Below are positions 33,332 to 44,653 of a stretch of DNA of 64,000 nt, piece by piece. Each line of letters begins with the position of its first letter. Positions within the stretch are counted from its first letter, which is position 1. The notes beneath the pieces are model-generated. The model was not told where the DNA came from. It searched no databases and worked only from the letters and a program-made list of their open reading frames with translations. The stretch comes from Elmis aenea. Its lineage: Eukaryota > Arthropoda > Insecta > Coleoptera > Elmidae. The stretch covers positions 32,119,466-32,183,465 of the forward strand of contig OX393577.1 of assembly GCA_947652605.1 (NCBI GenBank), in the 5' to 3' direction. The translations under genes and the position numbers were made by a program.

Positions 33332-34253
33332 CAGGGTGTAGACTCGGATCACGCAACATAGCAATTTCAATGGTAAAATTTTAAAAGTCGTATTCTTGCT
33401 CCCCTAATTATTTTAGAAAAAAAGTGCAAATACGTTTTTTGTAGAGAAAAAAAATCTGTATCCATAAATGTAATCAATATTACTTTTTCGTTTTCCAGTA
33501 ACTAAAAATTAAGCAATTACAAAACGCGTTTTGACAAAAATCTGTACTGCCTTGGAATTATGCTATGACAACTGCCCAGCCTAATGTCACTTATACTGTC
33601 ACTTTGACGCGAAATTCATTCTTAAAACCTTTATATTTTATCAAACATTTATTTTACACAATTAGTTATGTTTTCATTCCAAGCTACAATAAAATTGATT
33701 ATTATGAATAAACTTCACGTCAAAGTGACAGTATAAGTGACATTAGGCTGGGCAGTTGAGGCGTTGTTTGCATAAACAACACTTGTCATTTTTTTTCAAA
33801 TCTGGGAACACACTTTCAATGGATAATTGGCGCTATATCCGACATCCCTTATGCAAAATAATTCCGTAATAACCCCAGTAATTCATAATATAAGCGTGGA
33901 AACTAATGATCTTCCAGGTCCTGATATTGATGCAGACGACAACAGCAGCCAAAGTAGCGATAATGAAAAATTTCTAAAATTGACAAGTGTTGTTTGTGCA
34001 AACAACGCCTCAGTTGTCATAGCATAATTCCAAGGCAGTACAGATTTTTGTCAAAACGCGTTTTGTAATTGCTTAATTTTTAGTTATTGGAAAACGAAAA
34101 AGTAATATTGATTACATTTATGGATACAGATTTTTTTTCTCTACAAAAAACGTATTTGCACTTTTTTTCTAAAATAATTAAGGGAGCAAGAATACGACTT
34201 ATAAAATTTTACCATTGAAATTGCTATGTTGCGTGATCCGAGTCTACACCCTG
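33332..34253. mobile_element. Fold-back element H2, with a 252-bp insertion
   Basis: Tips CAGGGTGTAGACTCGGATCA on both ends, TA on each side. Arms match H1. At the hairpin loop side the right arm is interrupted by the element at 33759-34010. Confidence 0.88.
33759..34010 (+). mobile_element. 252-bp element (AGGCGTTGTTTGC ends) with an acidic short open frame
   Basis: Left AGGCGTTGTTTGCATAAACA, right the complement of AGGCGTTGTTTGCACAAACA. CAGTTG directly repeated on both sides. The host arm is intact in H1, which proves the insertion. An open frame (33827-34027) includes PDIDADDNSSQSSDNEKF, resembling the acidic N-terminus of some transposases, but it reads out of the element and is probably not a gene. 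Confidence 0.75.
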
Positions 34254-34521
34254 TATATAGAGATACTACTATTACAGACAAAATTAGTTTGTTACTTTAA
34301 TCGTTCTCGTTTCCGTTAAAAAAAAAATCGATTGACATCGTTATTTTGTTTTTCTTTTACATTTTTTACTGTTCTTATCGTCGAAAAAACTAAATCAAAA
34401 AAGAGTCGGTAGTTTTTTCGACTCCCGACTTCGACTTCCGACTCCTAAAAGAAGCTTAGACTCCTCGACTACCGACTCCGACTCCCCATCCCTCGTTGCA
34501 ATGTAAAAAGTGCATATTAAA
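34254..34521. other. Intergenic; possible hAT end rich in GACTCCGACTCC
   Basis: 34400-34495 repeats CGACTCC units and ends CCCCATCCCT, the form of one end of a known type of hAT MITE. The other end is not seen. Confidence 0.3.
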
Positions 34522-34812
34522 TTTTTTGTGCGATCGAATTAAAAACAATTTAAATTTTTAGTAATTTTCAAAATTATAGGTTAGAAACTACGTGACATTC
34601 TGTCAGATTCTGACAGATGACGGCGTATGTACTGCATTACCGGCCCTCTCCTTAGCAACGGCCGTAAAAGTTACTTTTTCGGCCGTTGCTAAGGGTAACG
34701 GCCTGAAAATTAACTTTTACGGCCGTTGCTAAGGATAGGGCCGGTAATGCAGTACTTTATGGTTGCTAACGCGTCCGTCAAACAGCTGTTTCTAGTACGA
34801 TCGCAGAAAAAA
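34522..34812. mobile_element. Composite MITE copy 2, inner MITE 34632-34752
   Basis: Same structure as 7036-7322. The inner TA-flanked element is again 121 bp (CTGCATTACCGGCC to GGTAATGCAG). The sequence differs from copy 1 at only a few positions. Confidence 0.8.
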
Positions 34813-35179
34813 AAGGTTTTTAAATATTTACGTAAGTTGAACTATTACATTATTTCTAATTAACATACTTACTTGTATGATTTTGTGATAACAAAGCGGC
34901 CAACTTATATAGATTAGGAAATTTCACATCTTTTAAATGTAAGATATTATATTTCATCGAAGGTTTTTAAATTAAGATTTTATATTTCATCAAGGTGTTT
35001 AAATTACTAACCACCTTTTCTACGCAAAGGCGACATCTATATAACATTTCTCTGCTACCTTTTGACAAAAGCTCCAAAGTAACATTTGCAAGTGCTCCTT
35101 TTATGTCTTAAAGCTCTTGGATTTTTTTCGGCACCTTAATATTAATATAATTCTTTTAATTTCGCATTACATTTGTTTT

Positions 35180-35734
35180 ATTGTCACCGTTTAAGCAGTG
35201 TCAGGATTTGGGATAGATTATAGCGAGAGTCGAAATAAAACAATTGTAGCAAGTCGTTTATTGTTTTCCAAGGCAACGTTGATTTTTATCTTAGATTTTG
35301 CATTTTTTTAGTTATTTTGTTAATTTTTGTAAAATTTTATATCATTATAAAAAGAAAACTTAATATTTATATCTAATCCATCGCCTACCAAGACTGCCTT
35401 TTAAAAAATAATAATTTTATTAAATATCTCGCACGGTGCTCGGTAATTTATAAATAAAAATTTTACCACCCCCATTTTATAGCAAACAAAATGTAGCAAA
35501 ATTTCTTCCCTTTGCATTTTTGTGTATCAGCAACGATAGCCGAGACATTTGAGTTTAAAATATTGATCGATTTCGGTTTTTTCGTTATATCACGCAAGCC
35601 CTGGAGTTTTGAAACAATACATATCTTGTTTAAAATGCAATCCTAAATAGCTAACTTTTGTCCCATTAACCAACCTTGTATTTTAATTATTTACGGAGAT
35701 AGCAATAGTGTCCCATGGAAAAGTGAACACCTTG
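35180..35734 (-). repeat. Repeat family I, copy 1
   Basis: Aligns along its length with 52615-53186: ACGGAGATAGCAATAGT, TATCTCGCACGGT, TATAGCAAACAAAAT, GCAACGATAG. The right edge CACCTTGTA corresponds to CACCCTGTA in copy 2. Left edge diverged. Non-coding. The 34813-35179 stretch before it shows nothing I can name. Confidence 0.65.
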
Positions 35735-36780
35735 TATTCTTTCTGTGTTCAGGAATATAATTTTAAATTCTGTAATGTTATGAATACTAAATTATTGTAT
35801 CATACCACGAAGGAAAAATTATTCTCTTACTTTAATAATAACAAATTTTTACCAGTAATGTTAAAATAATAATGAATTATCGTTATATGGCTGAAAGTAC
35901 GTATTATGTCTAATACTAGTAATACTAAATAATTAAATTGAGACATTGGCTAACTTTAGTTTAAGATTAAGAAAAATACCATCGTATTACGATTAGCAAT
36001 AAAAATGGTTGTCACTTAATTGTGTAAAAAGCGTTGAAATATATGAAATTTCAATAATTTTTCTTCATTTCACTCAAACTCATCAAAATTGAGTTTAATA
36101 GGTAATTTCACCTTGGGCTAAATTAACATTACATTTTAAAAACTATTTCAAAATATTAGCATAACTAAAAATTTTAATGCGAGACTTTTGTATTACTCAG
36201 TTGTGACAAATTTGTTTATATTTTCATTCTAAAACAATAATTAGGGGTGACAATATCGATTAAACTTCAAAATACGTTTTGTTCTGTTTACATATTTCTA
36301 TTGCTTAGAGTACATTGCACATGTACATTTATGTTTATTTAATATTTTATTTACACCTGCGTTATCATAATAAATATGTTTATAAGAAAAATTTTCCAGA
36401 AGTTATTGGAACAGGTGACTCAGTTGTGCGCAATATAGGTAATGACGTTCTTCAGCAATTCGCATTAATTGAACACTGATTGGTAGGTCAAGGGTTAGGG
36501 CATGGGACTGCACTAGATAAATAACGTAGGCGAGATCATCATTCTTGTAAATTTTATGACGATTCGTCTACCAAATACATACGTCTTCACTGTTTACCTT
36601 AATAGTTAGCATTTTTATCTATATACGAATGTTTTAAAAATGTCGGTCCGCACCGTATCTCAAAAACTATATTTTTCTCGTGATATTTATCTCATTTTAC
36701 TCTCAACTTAAAGTGATTGCCAGAAAGTTTGAATTCTTCCGTTTAAGTGCGACGGTCAATCTGAATTTATTGAGAATAGA
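35735..36780. other. Intergenic, no feature recognised
   Basis: AT-rich, no ORF of note, no clear terminal repeats, no similarity to other parts of the window that I could see. Confidence 0.4.
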
Positions 36781-36789
36781 AAACACTGT

Positions 36790-37250
36790 TAATATTTTTT
36801 GACTTTATTTTAAATGTGTTGAAAGTTATTCTCCCTTCCCTCAGCAATACTATACTTCGCCATTCTACTTCCGCTCCTTGCAAGTTTCCAACCAATCCTC
36901 GTTCGGAATACTTGCAAAATAACTGTAAAAGGCAGCGACACTCTACTTCTCAGACGAAAACTTTTTACCCCTAAAATTCATTTAAAGTTCAAAAAATAAC
37001 CAAAACTCGTACATTGCCAAATCAAGTGAGTACGGTAGATACTCTATCACAATTTTTTGCCAATTACTAGAGTTAAAGGTAGAGTATGAGAAGATGTGTT
37101 ATCGTGATAGAGCATAATCGCCTTCTCTAAAACTCCACAGAATACAGGCAAACATTTTCGGCGTCCACATTACTGTAACCTGTAACTGTCTTTTGTGCAT
37201 ATAGCTTAATTGCATTGATCAGGCCCGTACTTCTGAAGAAAACTAAGTTT
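36790..37250 (-). pseudogene. mariner-family transposase remnant
   Basis: Minus-strand reading gives IMLYHDNTSSHT (family: the second catalytic D in HDN-A-x-x-H), then after some frame changes EYLPYSLDLAMYEFWLF (family: PPYSPDLAPxDFxLF), RGKKFSS and IPNEDWLETCKERK. The third catalytic acidic residue position (D of the DF pair) reads E. Many stops; a fossil. The order and spacing are those of mariner transposases. Confidence 0.7.
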
Positions 37251-37347
37251 ATTACTATTTTCTTTGCTTGCTGTTTTTTGGTCATTGTCGGAGTTTGCTG
37301 ATCTCAATGATTCTATACACGACTTTCTTGGCGGTTAGATATGTATA

Positions 37348-37780
37348 CAGGGTGTTTCTGAACGATGTAGCATAATTTCTACTGGTGAATCTACATTGAA
37401 AAATAGGACGATTTGGCCCATCATGCGTTATAGAAAGTTGCATCGTTGCTAAGTTACAGCCCCATGAAGAGGGGATGAAAAATTGTTGTTTTATTGATAA
37501 ATCAAGAACGCTTTGACCTACAACATTTATATTTGGCACGTATTCTACAATAGGCAAGCGTGTTCTTATGCATAAGTTTGAGCGAAATCCCACCATAGGG
37601 GGCGCTACAATCGATAATAGCAGAGAAAAAACCTGCTGTTTTTTTTTTTTGTCGATCGTAATTTCAATTTTTTATTGTAACAGTCGGATAGGTAGGTCTA
37701 AAATGTATATTTTTAGTAACTTAAAGTTTTTTGATAGGAGCCATCGTTTTGGAGAAAAACTGGGCACCACTGGTGTAGAC
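37348..37780 (+). mobile_element. TA-CAGGGTG element, left end only
   Basis: TA then CAGGGTGTTTCTGAACGATG. No matching inverted end within reach. No box of the ATGGGGATCTCG type. Confidence 0.45.
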
Positions 37781-39137
37781 TGTAGACAGTAGCGGATTTA
37801 TCTATATTCTATAGGCTAAGCAGACTATAGCCTAGGGCCTAGGGCCTAGGGCATTGGTTCTCAATCTTTTTGAAGTCGGGGAACACTAAACTTTAATTTT
37901 TTTTGCGCGGAACACTTAGGTACAATACCACATAAGCTTTAAAGCAGGGGTGGTCAACCTCTTTGAAATTAAGAGCGCAATGAAAAAAAACGACATTGCT
38001 AGCAAAAATAACCCCATTATCGAAGAGAAAAAAAAAACAGAATCGTGTCGCGGGCGCAACGTGGGCGCACTTGCACCCGCCGGCGCGGGGTTGGCCACCC
38101 CTTCTTTAAAGTGTTACTTTCATAAAACCATAAAATACCGATTATAATTGATGCAAACCTATTTATTTAAAAATCATTAAAAATTACAAAAAAAAAAAAC
38201 TAATTTATTGCGATACATCAGCTTGGTGATCTTTGGAGATTTCAGCAATATTGGGACGAATAAATGAAAAGGCCACTAGCATCTCCTCTTCTAAATTTCT
38301 GTCTCTCGCGTTTGTTTGTTTTAATATTAACCATCGTTGAAGATATGACGTGGAAAATAATAATAATGTGTTTAGTGCATTTTTTTTGCTAGACCCGGGT
38401 ATTCATCTTTAACAGAGATCTAGAATTTTTCAGGAGTGTTTTCAATGAACTTCAATTTTAATCCACGATCTGAAGAGAGCGACGTCGGTTCTTCTTCTTC
38501 ATTCAAAGTAAAACTGGAGAAGTCGAAAGAAACAAACGATTTTCTTATCCAATCTAATTGTTCAGTGTTTAACAATGAAAAATATTTTTAAAATTTTTCT
38601 TCAATTGTTGTTAAATGTTCGATTATTAAAGAAATAATTGCCTCGTTTGTATCCCGCACAAAGGGGAACATTTCTGTATTTCTTTCTATTACTTGGCTCT
38701 TCCATAGTAAAAGATTTTTTTTTCATTGCACATAATTTGTCTGTTGATGTAAGAATGTTTTCGTTTTTTCTTGCATACTTATATCAGTATTAAAGTAAGC
38801 AAAAATATCAGCCATATACGCCAAATCATTGCACCAATTATCATTTTTCAGATATTTTCCAAAAGTTTTTAATTGCAACACACGATTTAAAATCTTTCCA
38901 CGAGACAACCACCTCACTTCTTTATGAATAAAGGCCCAAACAGAATGCGAGTTTCGGGTTTTGAGTTTTGGGTTTCGGGTTTCAAAGTCAAACACACGGA
39001 TTCATATGAAACCGAACAGAATACGGTTTTTGAGTTTCAACGTGAAGACGGTATTTGCTCAAGTCGGGTTTGGGTTTCAAACATGCTGAACTTTAGAGAA
39101 CGAAACTCACTCACACAAATACATTTTCTCTTGCACC

Positions 39138-39504
39138 CAGGGGCAGATCTACATAAGGACTAATAGGGCTTAAGCCCTGGGCCCCTAAGTGTGAAGGGCC
39201 CACAAAAATTGAATCATTATCATACATTTTTAATACTTTTTCACCAACAATTAGCACTTATCGTATAGTAAAAAATAATTAATATTACTAATGATAATTT
39301 ATAGTATTATTTGTTTTATTTTAATCAATGTAACATAAATCATCACCAGTCGCCACTTCAAAAATAAATATATTTCTACTCTGATTTTGATGTTAATAAA
39401 AATGAATTTTAAACCCCAATTCAAGGATTCTTAATTAAACAAAAAATGGGGCCCCATTGGACTTCAATAAGCCCTAGGCCCCGAAAAACCTAGATCGGTC
39501 CCTG
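39138..39504. mobile_element. 367-bp hAT MITE, intact relative of the 5886-9206 element
   Basis: Left CAGGGGCAGATCTACAT, right the complement of CAGGGACCGATCTAGG. Perfect 8-bp target duplication CTTGCACC (39130-39137, 39505-39512). In reverse orientation it aligns with both outer parts of 5886-9206. Confidence 0.92.
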
Positions 39505-39937
39505 CTTGCACCAATAAATTTCGCAGTTTATAATTATTGATCTGAGGGCAGCATTCAGGGTTACCAGATATCCTGGATTTTTTGGGACTGTCCCGCTTTG
39601 TCTTTATTTGTCCCGCGTCCCGCATTTTAATAAATATGTCCCGCACACCCAAGTTTATCAGTTATTGATGTGAGGCAGCATATTTTTAATATTTTTGGAC
39701 GATAAGACATATCCTTTGTTTTATGCAATGGTGGTGGGCAGGGCCGTTCACAGAAAATTCGGGCCCTAGCCCTAGGGAAGCAATAGACAACGGGCCCCCA
39801 TTACTCTTAGAAAGATTTAAATTTAATTTTAATAGTATTTGTAAACAAAATATTGTGTATTAGCCCCCTCCCCCCCCGTGATAGGGCCTGGTGGTGGGCA
39901 GGCCAATATTATAAAAATTCGCGAAAAAAAAAGATTT

Positions 39938-40009
39938 GCGGTCTCGTGGATTTGAACTTTGGACGCTCGGCGCATCCATCGGATACTTAACCCTTGGGCC
40001 ACCACCCGA
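39938..40009 (-). repeat. tRNA-derived SINE-like head with pol III A and B boxes
   Basis: Minus strand: A box TGGCCCAAGGG (40001-39991) and B box AGTTCAAATCC (39958-39948) at tRNA-like spacing, then a run of T (39923-39931 region) as a pol III stop. The stems of a working tRNA are not convincing, so a SINE or tRNA pseudogene is more likely. Confidence 0.6.
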
Positions 40010-41345
40010 CTGTAAAATTTCATGAAAATTTAGGTGTTCCAAAGCTAACGCTTTTATTAATGAAATTTTTTTTCGATAACTAGGTATATAAATTACCTGG
40101 GAACATTCATTTTGGTCGTTGCAATAGTAAATCAAGTCGAAATAATTTTTTGAAAGGCTTAAAATGCGTTAAAATGGCATCGAAAATCGAACATGTCAAT
40201 TTCTGACAGCTGATGCGGCCGGCCACGTATTTTCATAATTTTAAGGTCTAAATTTAACTCGAAAGTAAGATTGTATTAGATGTTTTTGAAGGAAAAAGAA
40301 TAACGAATCTGAATTGGTACTACACGATTTCCAAAAATTTACATTAATGAAGGTTTGGCTGTTTAAAATGTCATTTGACATTGACATTTGTCAAGACGAG
40401 TTTTAAGTTTTGAAAAACTCACATTGTGTTTGCAACGAGTTTCAAAGACCAGTTTCAGTCTCCAACCCGAAACCCAAAACCCAAAACTCAAAACCCGAAA
40501 CTCGCATTCTGTTTGGGCCTGAAGTTAACATTCGTAGTCTGCGCCCATAGATCAAGAAAGCTGTTTGAAAATTCGGCTTTTCATCGGTTTCATTTTAATA
40601 AAATTAACCATGGAAACTACTTGATCTAATACTTCGTTTAGTTTCTTGTCTTTATAACAAGTACTTCTCAGTGCAAGAAACAGTGATGAAATATTATACT
40701 TAGATTGATTGTTTACGCTAAAGTCACAAATCCTTTGACTGATCCCATCATAGATGCTGCTCCGTTGATACAAATTGCGACACATTGATCCCATGATAAT
40801 TTTAACGTATTCAAATATTAAATTATCGCGTCAAATAAGTCCTGGCCAGTTGAACGCCCCAAAAGTTCTTTGCAGCATAAAAATTGATTTATTATCTTCT
40901 ATTCATAAATAAATAGTAATTTGCGTTTGCTGATTACAAACCCACGCACAAATTATTTTACATTGTATTGTTTTTTTTTGCAACAATGTTTAATTGTGTA
41001 TTTGATTTTTTCGCGGAACACTTGAAGCAGCTTCACGGAGCTCCAGTGTTCCGCGGACCACGGATTGAGAACCACTGGCCTAGGGTAGTAAATTTCATGG
41101 GGCGGCAAATTTTTGCTAAATCCAGTTTTTTTAAATAAAAAAACTGATATTTAGAAATACTGCCCAGAGCCGCTTTTTTAGGGGCGGCACTTTTGGTGTA
41201 CAACAAAAACAATTTTTGTCCCTATATGTATACGGTCCACGTTTGTGGTCAACTGTTGACGTGTATTGAAAGGGGCGGCAAATCCAGGGATCGCCCCGGG
41301 CGGCACAAATCATTATCGTTTTGTCACAAAATTTTATTTTTAAGA

Positions 41346-42060
41346 AAAGTTGGTGCATTTAAGTTACACACAAAATACATGATGAACAAAATTTCCAAAA
41401 AGATTTTTCTCTTCAAAAGATGTAGCAAACACATTAGTATGTACACTAGAATTTTATTGTATAAAACAATAATAGCCCCTCATTTTGAGTTTTGCGCTTC
41501 ATTACTTATTAATTTAAATAAAAATGAGCTTCAACAATTACAGAAAATACAAATCGCGCCATGCGCACTATTTTAAAGTGTTCAATTCATTCCCCTATCA
41601 AGGTTATGTTAAATACACTTCAATTTATGAGTATTAATCAGAGAATAATATTTAGAACATTAGAGCTAATTTTAAAAAACACCAAAATATCTTTATGAAA
41701 ATGTAAAATTAGTCCATGAGATCCACAGTTATTAAACTAGAAATAGGCTTGATTTCGTTATAGAGAAATGTACTAAAAGTCAAACTGCTCGTTCGTTATT
41801 TTATCAAGGTTTTAAAATATTTAATAATATGCCGCATCAAGTCAAAATATGTAATAATTATAAGAAGGGTATTAAATTAATTAAGGAGTACGTATTAGAA
41901 CACTATTAAACTATTACTTATTTTAGATATTTAGAATTTAGAAGATTTTTAGATTTTTATTTTATTTCATTATATTTTTATTTTTATTATATTTACTATT
42001 ACTATTAATTATGTTACAATGTAATAGCAATTGCTAAATAAAGCTAACTTACTTGCTTAC
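41346..42060 (+). pseudogene. Non-LTR retrotransposon reverse transcriptase C-terminal remnant and 3' UTR
   Basis: Plus strand: KHISMYTRILLYKTIIAPHF, EFCASLLINLNKNELQQLQK, a stop, then in shifted frames YNTRNR-like and SLFYQGFKIFNNMPHQVK motifs up to about 41908. These are the usual C-terminal blocks of CR1/jockey-type LINE polyproteins. AATAAA at about 42036 may be its poly(A) signal. Broken. Confidence 0.7.
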
Positions 42061-42720
42061 CTAAAACTAATTTTAGGATTAAAAAAAGTTTAATAAAAAT
42101 TCACATGACGCTAGATTTTAGCGATTTTAGAAATATTCGCAAGAGTAAAGTTCTCTTATTTTAAGAGTTAAAAAAATAAATATTTAAGGAAAACGATATT
42201 TAGTATCTATAATTTTTAACTTCTTAACATTTTTTCATCTACAATTTATTTGAAACTCTTGAATAAAGGCACTTTACGAATATTTCTAAAATCGCTAAAA
42301 TCTATGTCATGAATTTTTATTACACTATTTTTAAAAAAAACTAGTTTTAGGTTATACCATAGATATAGGTTATGCACCAACTTTTTTAGGAATAAAATGT
42401 TTTGAGATATGGGTAACAAAAAAATTTTCCATTTGTTGCCGACTTATTGAATGTTAACATGATTACAAAATTTAAAATTGGAATTTTAACGCATTTTTTT
42501 GGCGTTATTTTTGAATTCTAAACAACTTTTATTATGAACTCTATTTGTAACTCTTAAAATAAGGGGGGTACTTTACTCTCGTGAATATTTCTAAATTCAC
42601 AAAATCTAGTGTCATATGATATTTTATTAAACTTTTTTTGCCTTAAAATAAGTTTTAGATTATGCACAAACTTTTATCAGAAATAACATTTCCTGAGAAA
42701 TTTATATATTTTTTTTTTAT
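42060..42720. repeat. Inverted repeat family E, two hairpin-like units
   Basis: TAGATTTTAGCGATTTTAGA (about 42111) and its complement near 42285-42305 make one hairpin. A second related unit follows to 42700 (ACCAACTTTTTTAGGAATAA versus the later half). The complement of the second unit matches 63130-63510. Non-coding. Confidence 0.55.
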
Positions 42721-43146
42721 TGGTTGCAGTCAAAAAGAATGACGCTGTATATAAAAATTTATAGGGTGGCAAAAAGCTCTTAGACTACAAGCGGCAAAAT
42801 CATAAATCCGCCACATTGTAGTAGTGTAGAGCGATTTTATTGGCGTCTGTAAATTTGGGCTAGAACACATTTAGATTTAATAATGAGCGAGTGATCGAAT
42901 AAAAACAAAAAAAATTTACATCCCGTTGTTACAGGTAAAATATTTTAAATTTCATAGAGGCTGACGATAATTTAATTTTCACATTCACATAAAGATGTTC
43001 TGTTAGTTTTGTTTTCACTATTACTCATTTGTTGCTATAATAATCGTACTTTATTATAAATAAATAATACTATAATTTTTTTTAGTTTAATGTCCATGTT
43101 TCTAGTTTATCTAATAAAATGTTGACGTTTTGTGAAATTCCTTATA

Positions 43147-44010
43147 CTGGGTGATCCAATTATAAGGTCAACAATGGAGATCTCATAAATGACATGATAA
43201 AGCATATGCTTTTCATAGATTTTAAACAGGCCTATTACACCATTAACAGGTCAAAGGTATATAAAACAATGGCTTACGCAGATGACTTAGTCCTCTTAGC
43301 TAAAAATAAAACAAACTTAATAAAAGGAACCAAAAAAAGGCGAAGTAAGAGCAAAGGAGCAAGGACTGATGATAAATGAAAAAAAAAACGAAGTTAATAC
43401 TGGATGGACAGCAAAGCAGGACATGACACACAAAATTTCAACTGAGGTTGGGCCTCAATATGAATTTGATAGAGATTGGCTTAACTCAACTGTTTGAGAG
43501 TCACTTTATCAGACAATAGAGAAAGGGAGCTGAGATACAAGAATGAATTATTAAAGGCTCAAGATGGTTAACGGCATTAGGTTATGTAATCAGATCAGAG
43601 AATATGTCAGAGAGAGTTAAAATTAATATCAACAAAACAGTTATAAGACCAATAGTTATGTACGGAGGTAAGATAAGAAAAATGAATCAAAACGAAGAAA
43701 AAACATTAAAGGTCTGGGAAAGGAAAGTACCTATAACGGAAGATATTTGGGGAAAAAACGAAAGAGAACAATGGAGAAGAAGAATAAATGAGGATTGTGG
43801 AATTGGAGAAATTATATGTTCAACGAAATATAATAAATGTAGTAAAGATACAAGGAATGACGTAGCTGGAACATATATCAAGATTGACGGTAAAAAACAT
43901 AGCGGAACAAGTATTTTAGGGAGGAGTAATGGGAAGAACTGACAAAGAATATAAAAAAATTGAGGGAAGCACGTAACAAAGCCATAGGTCACCTTGGCCT
44001 GAAGAGCTAA
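43147..44010 (+). pseudogene. LINE reverse transcriptase fragment with internal deletion, behind a TA-CTGGGTG tip
   Basis: From 43195: FIDFKQAYYTINRSK joined directly to AYADDLVLLAKN. The usual 80-100 residues between these motifs are missing. Later pieces: KTVIRPIVMYGGKIRK, KTLKVWERKV (43640-43730) and a C-terminal part to about 44000. The catalytic box YADD is intact but the gene is broken. The sequence just before (43147-43190) reads CTGGGTGATCC after TA and AATGGAGATCTCA 26 nt in, so a fold-back end abuts the LINE. 42819-43146 holds nothing recognisable. Confidence 0.72.
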
Positions 44011-44653
44011 TTAAATTTAAAAAATACTCCTAGTATTTATTTCTATTTCAGAAATCTCAAGTATAATTTTTTAATTCAAAGCATGCTAGATAAGAATAAC
44101 AACATTAAATATATTTTTTAAAATTCTAAATGTCTCGATTGTAGTTGTTAACAAAAAAAAAAACACGTGGAGAAAAAGTTACAGATATTCTTACGCAGTT
44201 GACATTAATGTGTTTGAACTTTATTCATATTCTGAGATAAACGACAAACGTGCCCGTTTTTAAAAATAACTATAGTTGGTGTTAACTTGACATAATATTG
44301 TATTTTTTTATTATTGATGTAGATAAGAGATAAAAGTTGTTGTATTAAAAATGTGCGTATCTACCACCTACAATTTTCCTGTGCGTAGCATTTTATTTCA
44401 ATATCGCGTTATTACTCAAATGTAAACTGTATGATCGGTTAGTTCTTCAACAAATTTAAAATCGATAAATACAAATGTGATTAATTTGAGTAATAAAATC
44501 TAATAAACTGCAGTTGGTTTGATAAATTTTTAGTCTATAACAATCACTAAATATAAACCAATTTTTTGTAGTTAATCCAGTGTCTTTCAATCTTTTCAAT
44601 GTCGCGGCACACTTTTAACAACGCTAAAATTTCGCGGCACACTATGTATAGGT

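Larger units (their letters stand above)
38933..40519. mobile_element. Element with GGCCCAAACAGAATGCGAG ends inserted in the ZBED5-like transposase
   Basis: Terminal repeat of about 50 nt on both sides with a telomere-like run of GGGTTT/GGGTTTTGAG units. Flanks TGAATAAA and TGAAGTTA agree at 5 of 8. Removing it restores the family order (KSRIF...HKEVRW). It carries the 367-bp hAT MITE (39138-39504) and a tRNA-like region (39938-40009). No transposase. Confidence 0.82.
38380..40850 (-). pseudogene. ZBED5/SCAND3-like hAT transposase, interrupted
   Basis: Minus strand. Upstream part about 40800-40530: MGSMCRNLYQRSSIYDGISQ region, then SLFLALRSTCYKDKKLNEVL, DQVVSMVNFIKMKPMKSRIF. After the nested element the frame resumes at 38924 with HKEVRWLSRGKILNRVLQLK, NDLAYMADIFAYFNTDISMQ and continues with stops towards 38400. 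HTEVRWLSRGK-type sequence is the signature of this transposase group. Inactive. Confidence 0.82.
37852..41077 (-). mobile_element. hAT element (CATTGGTTCTCAATC ends), ZBED5/SCAND3-like, perfect 8-bp target duplication
   Basis: Left CATTGGTTCTCAATC, right the complement of CAGTGGTTCTCAATC. GCCTAGGG on both sides (37844-37851, 41078-41085). 3226 bp, including a nested element at 38933-40519. Carries the transposase remnant described separately. Confidence 0.92.
37787..42818. mobile_element. hAT-like element with GCGGATTTAT ends, now a 5-kb nest
   Basis: Left CAGTAGCGGATTTATC, right the complement of CAATGTGGCGGATTTATG. Flank ACTGTAGA (37779-37786) resembles AGTGTAGA at 42823-42830, four bases off the expected place. 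Inside are a 3.2-kb hAT, a LINE remnant and inverted repeats. GGGGCGGCA motifs near 41098, 41183 and 41273 are its own sequence. Confidence 0.5.

Noticed and set aside
37831..37851. Triple GCCTAGGG-type repeat as a possible satellite or CRISPR-like array
   Set aside because: Only three short copies; one is the target duplication of the hAT element. No spacers, and the genome is eukaryotic.
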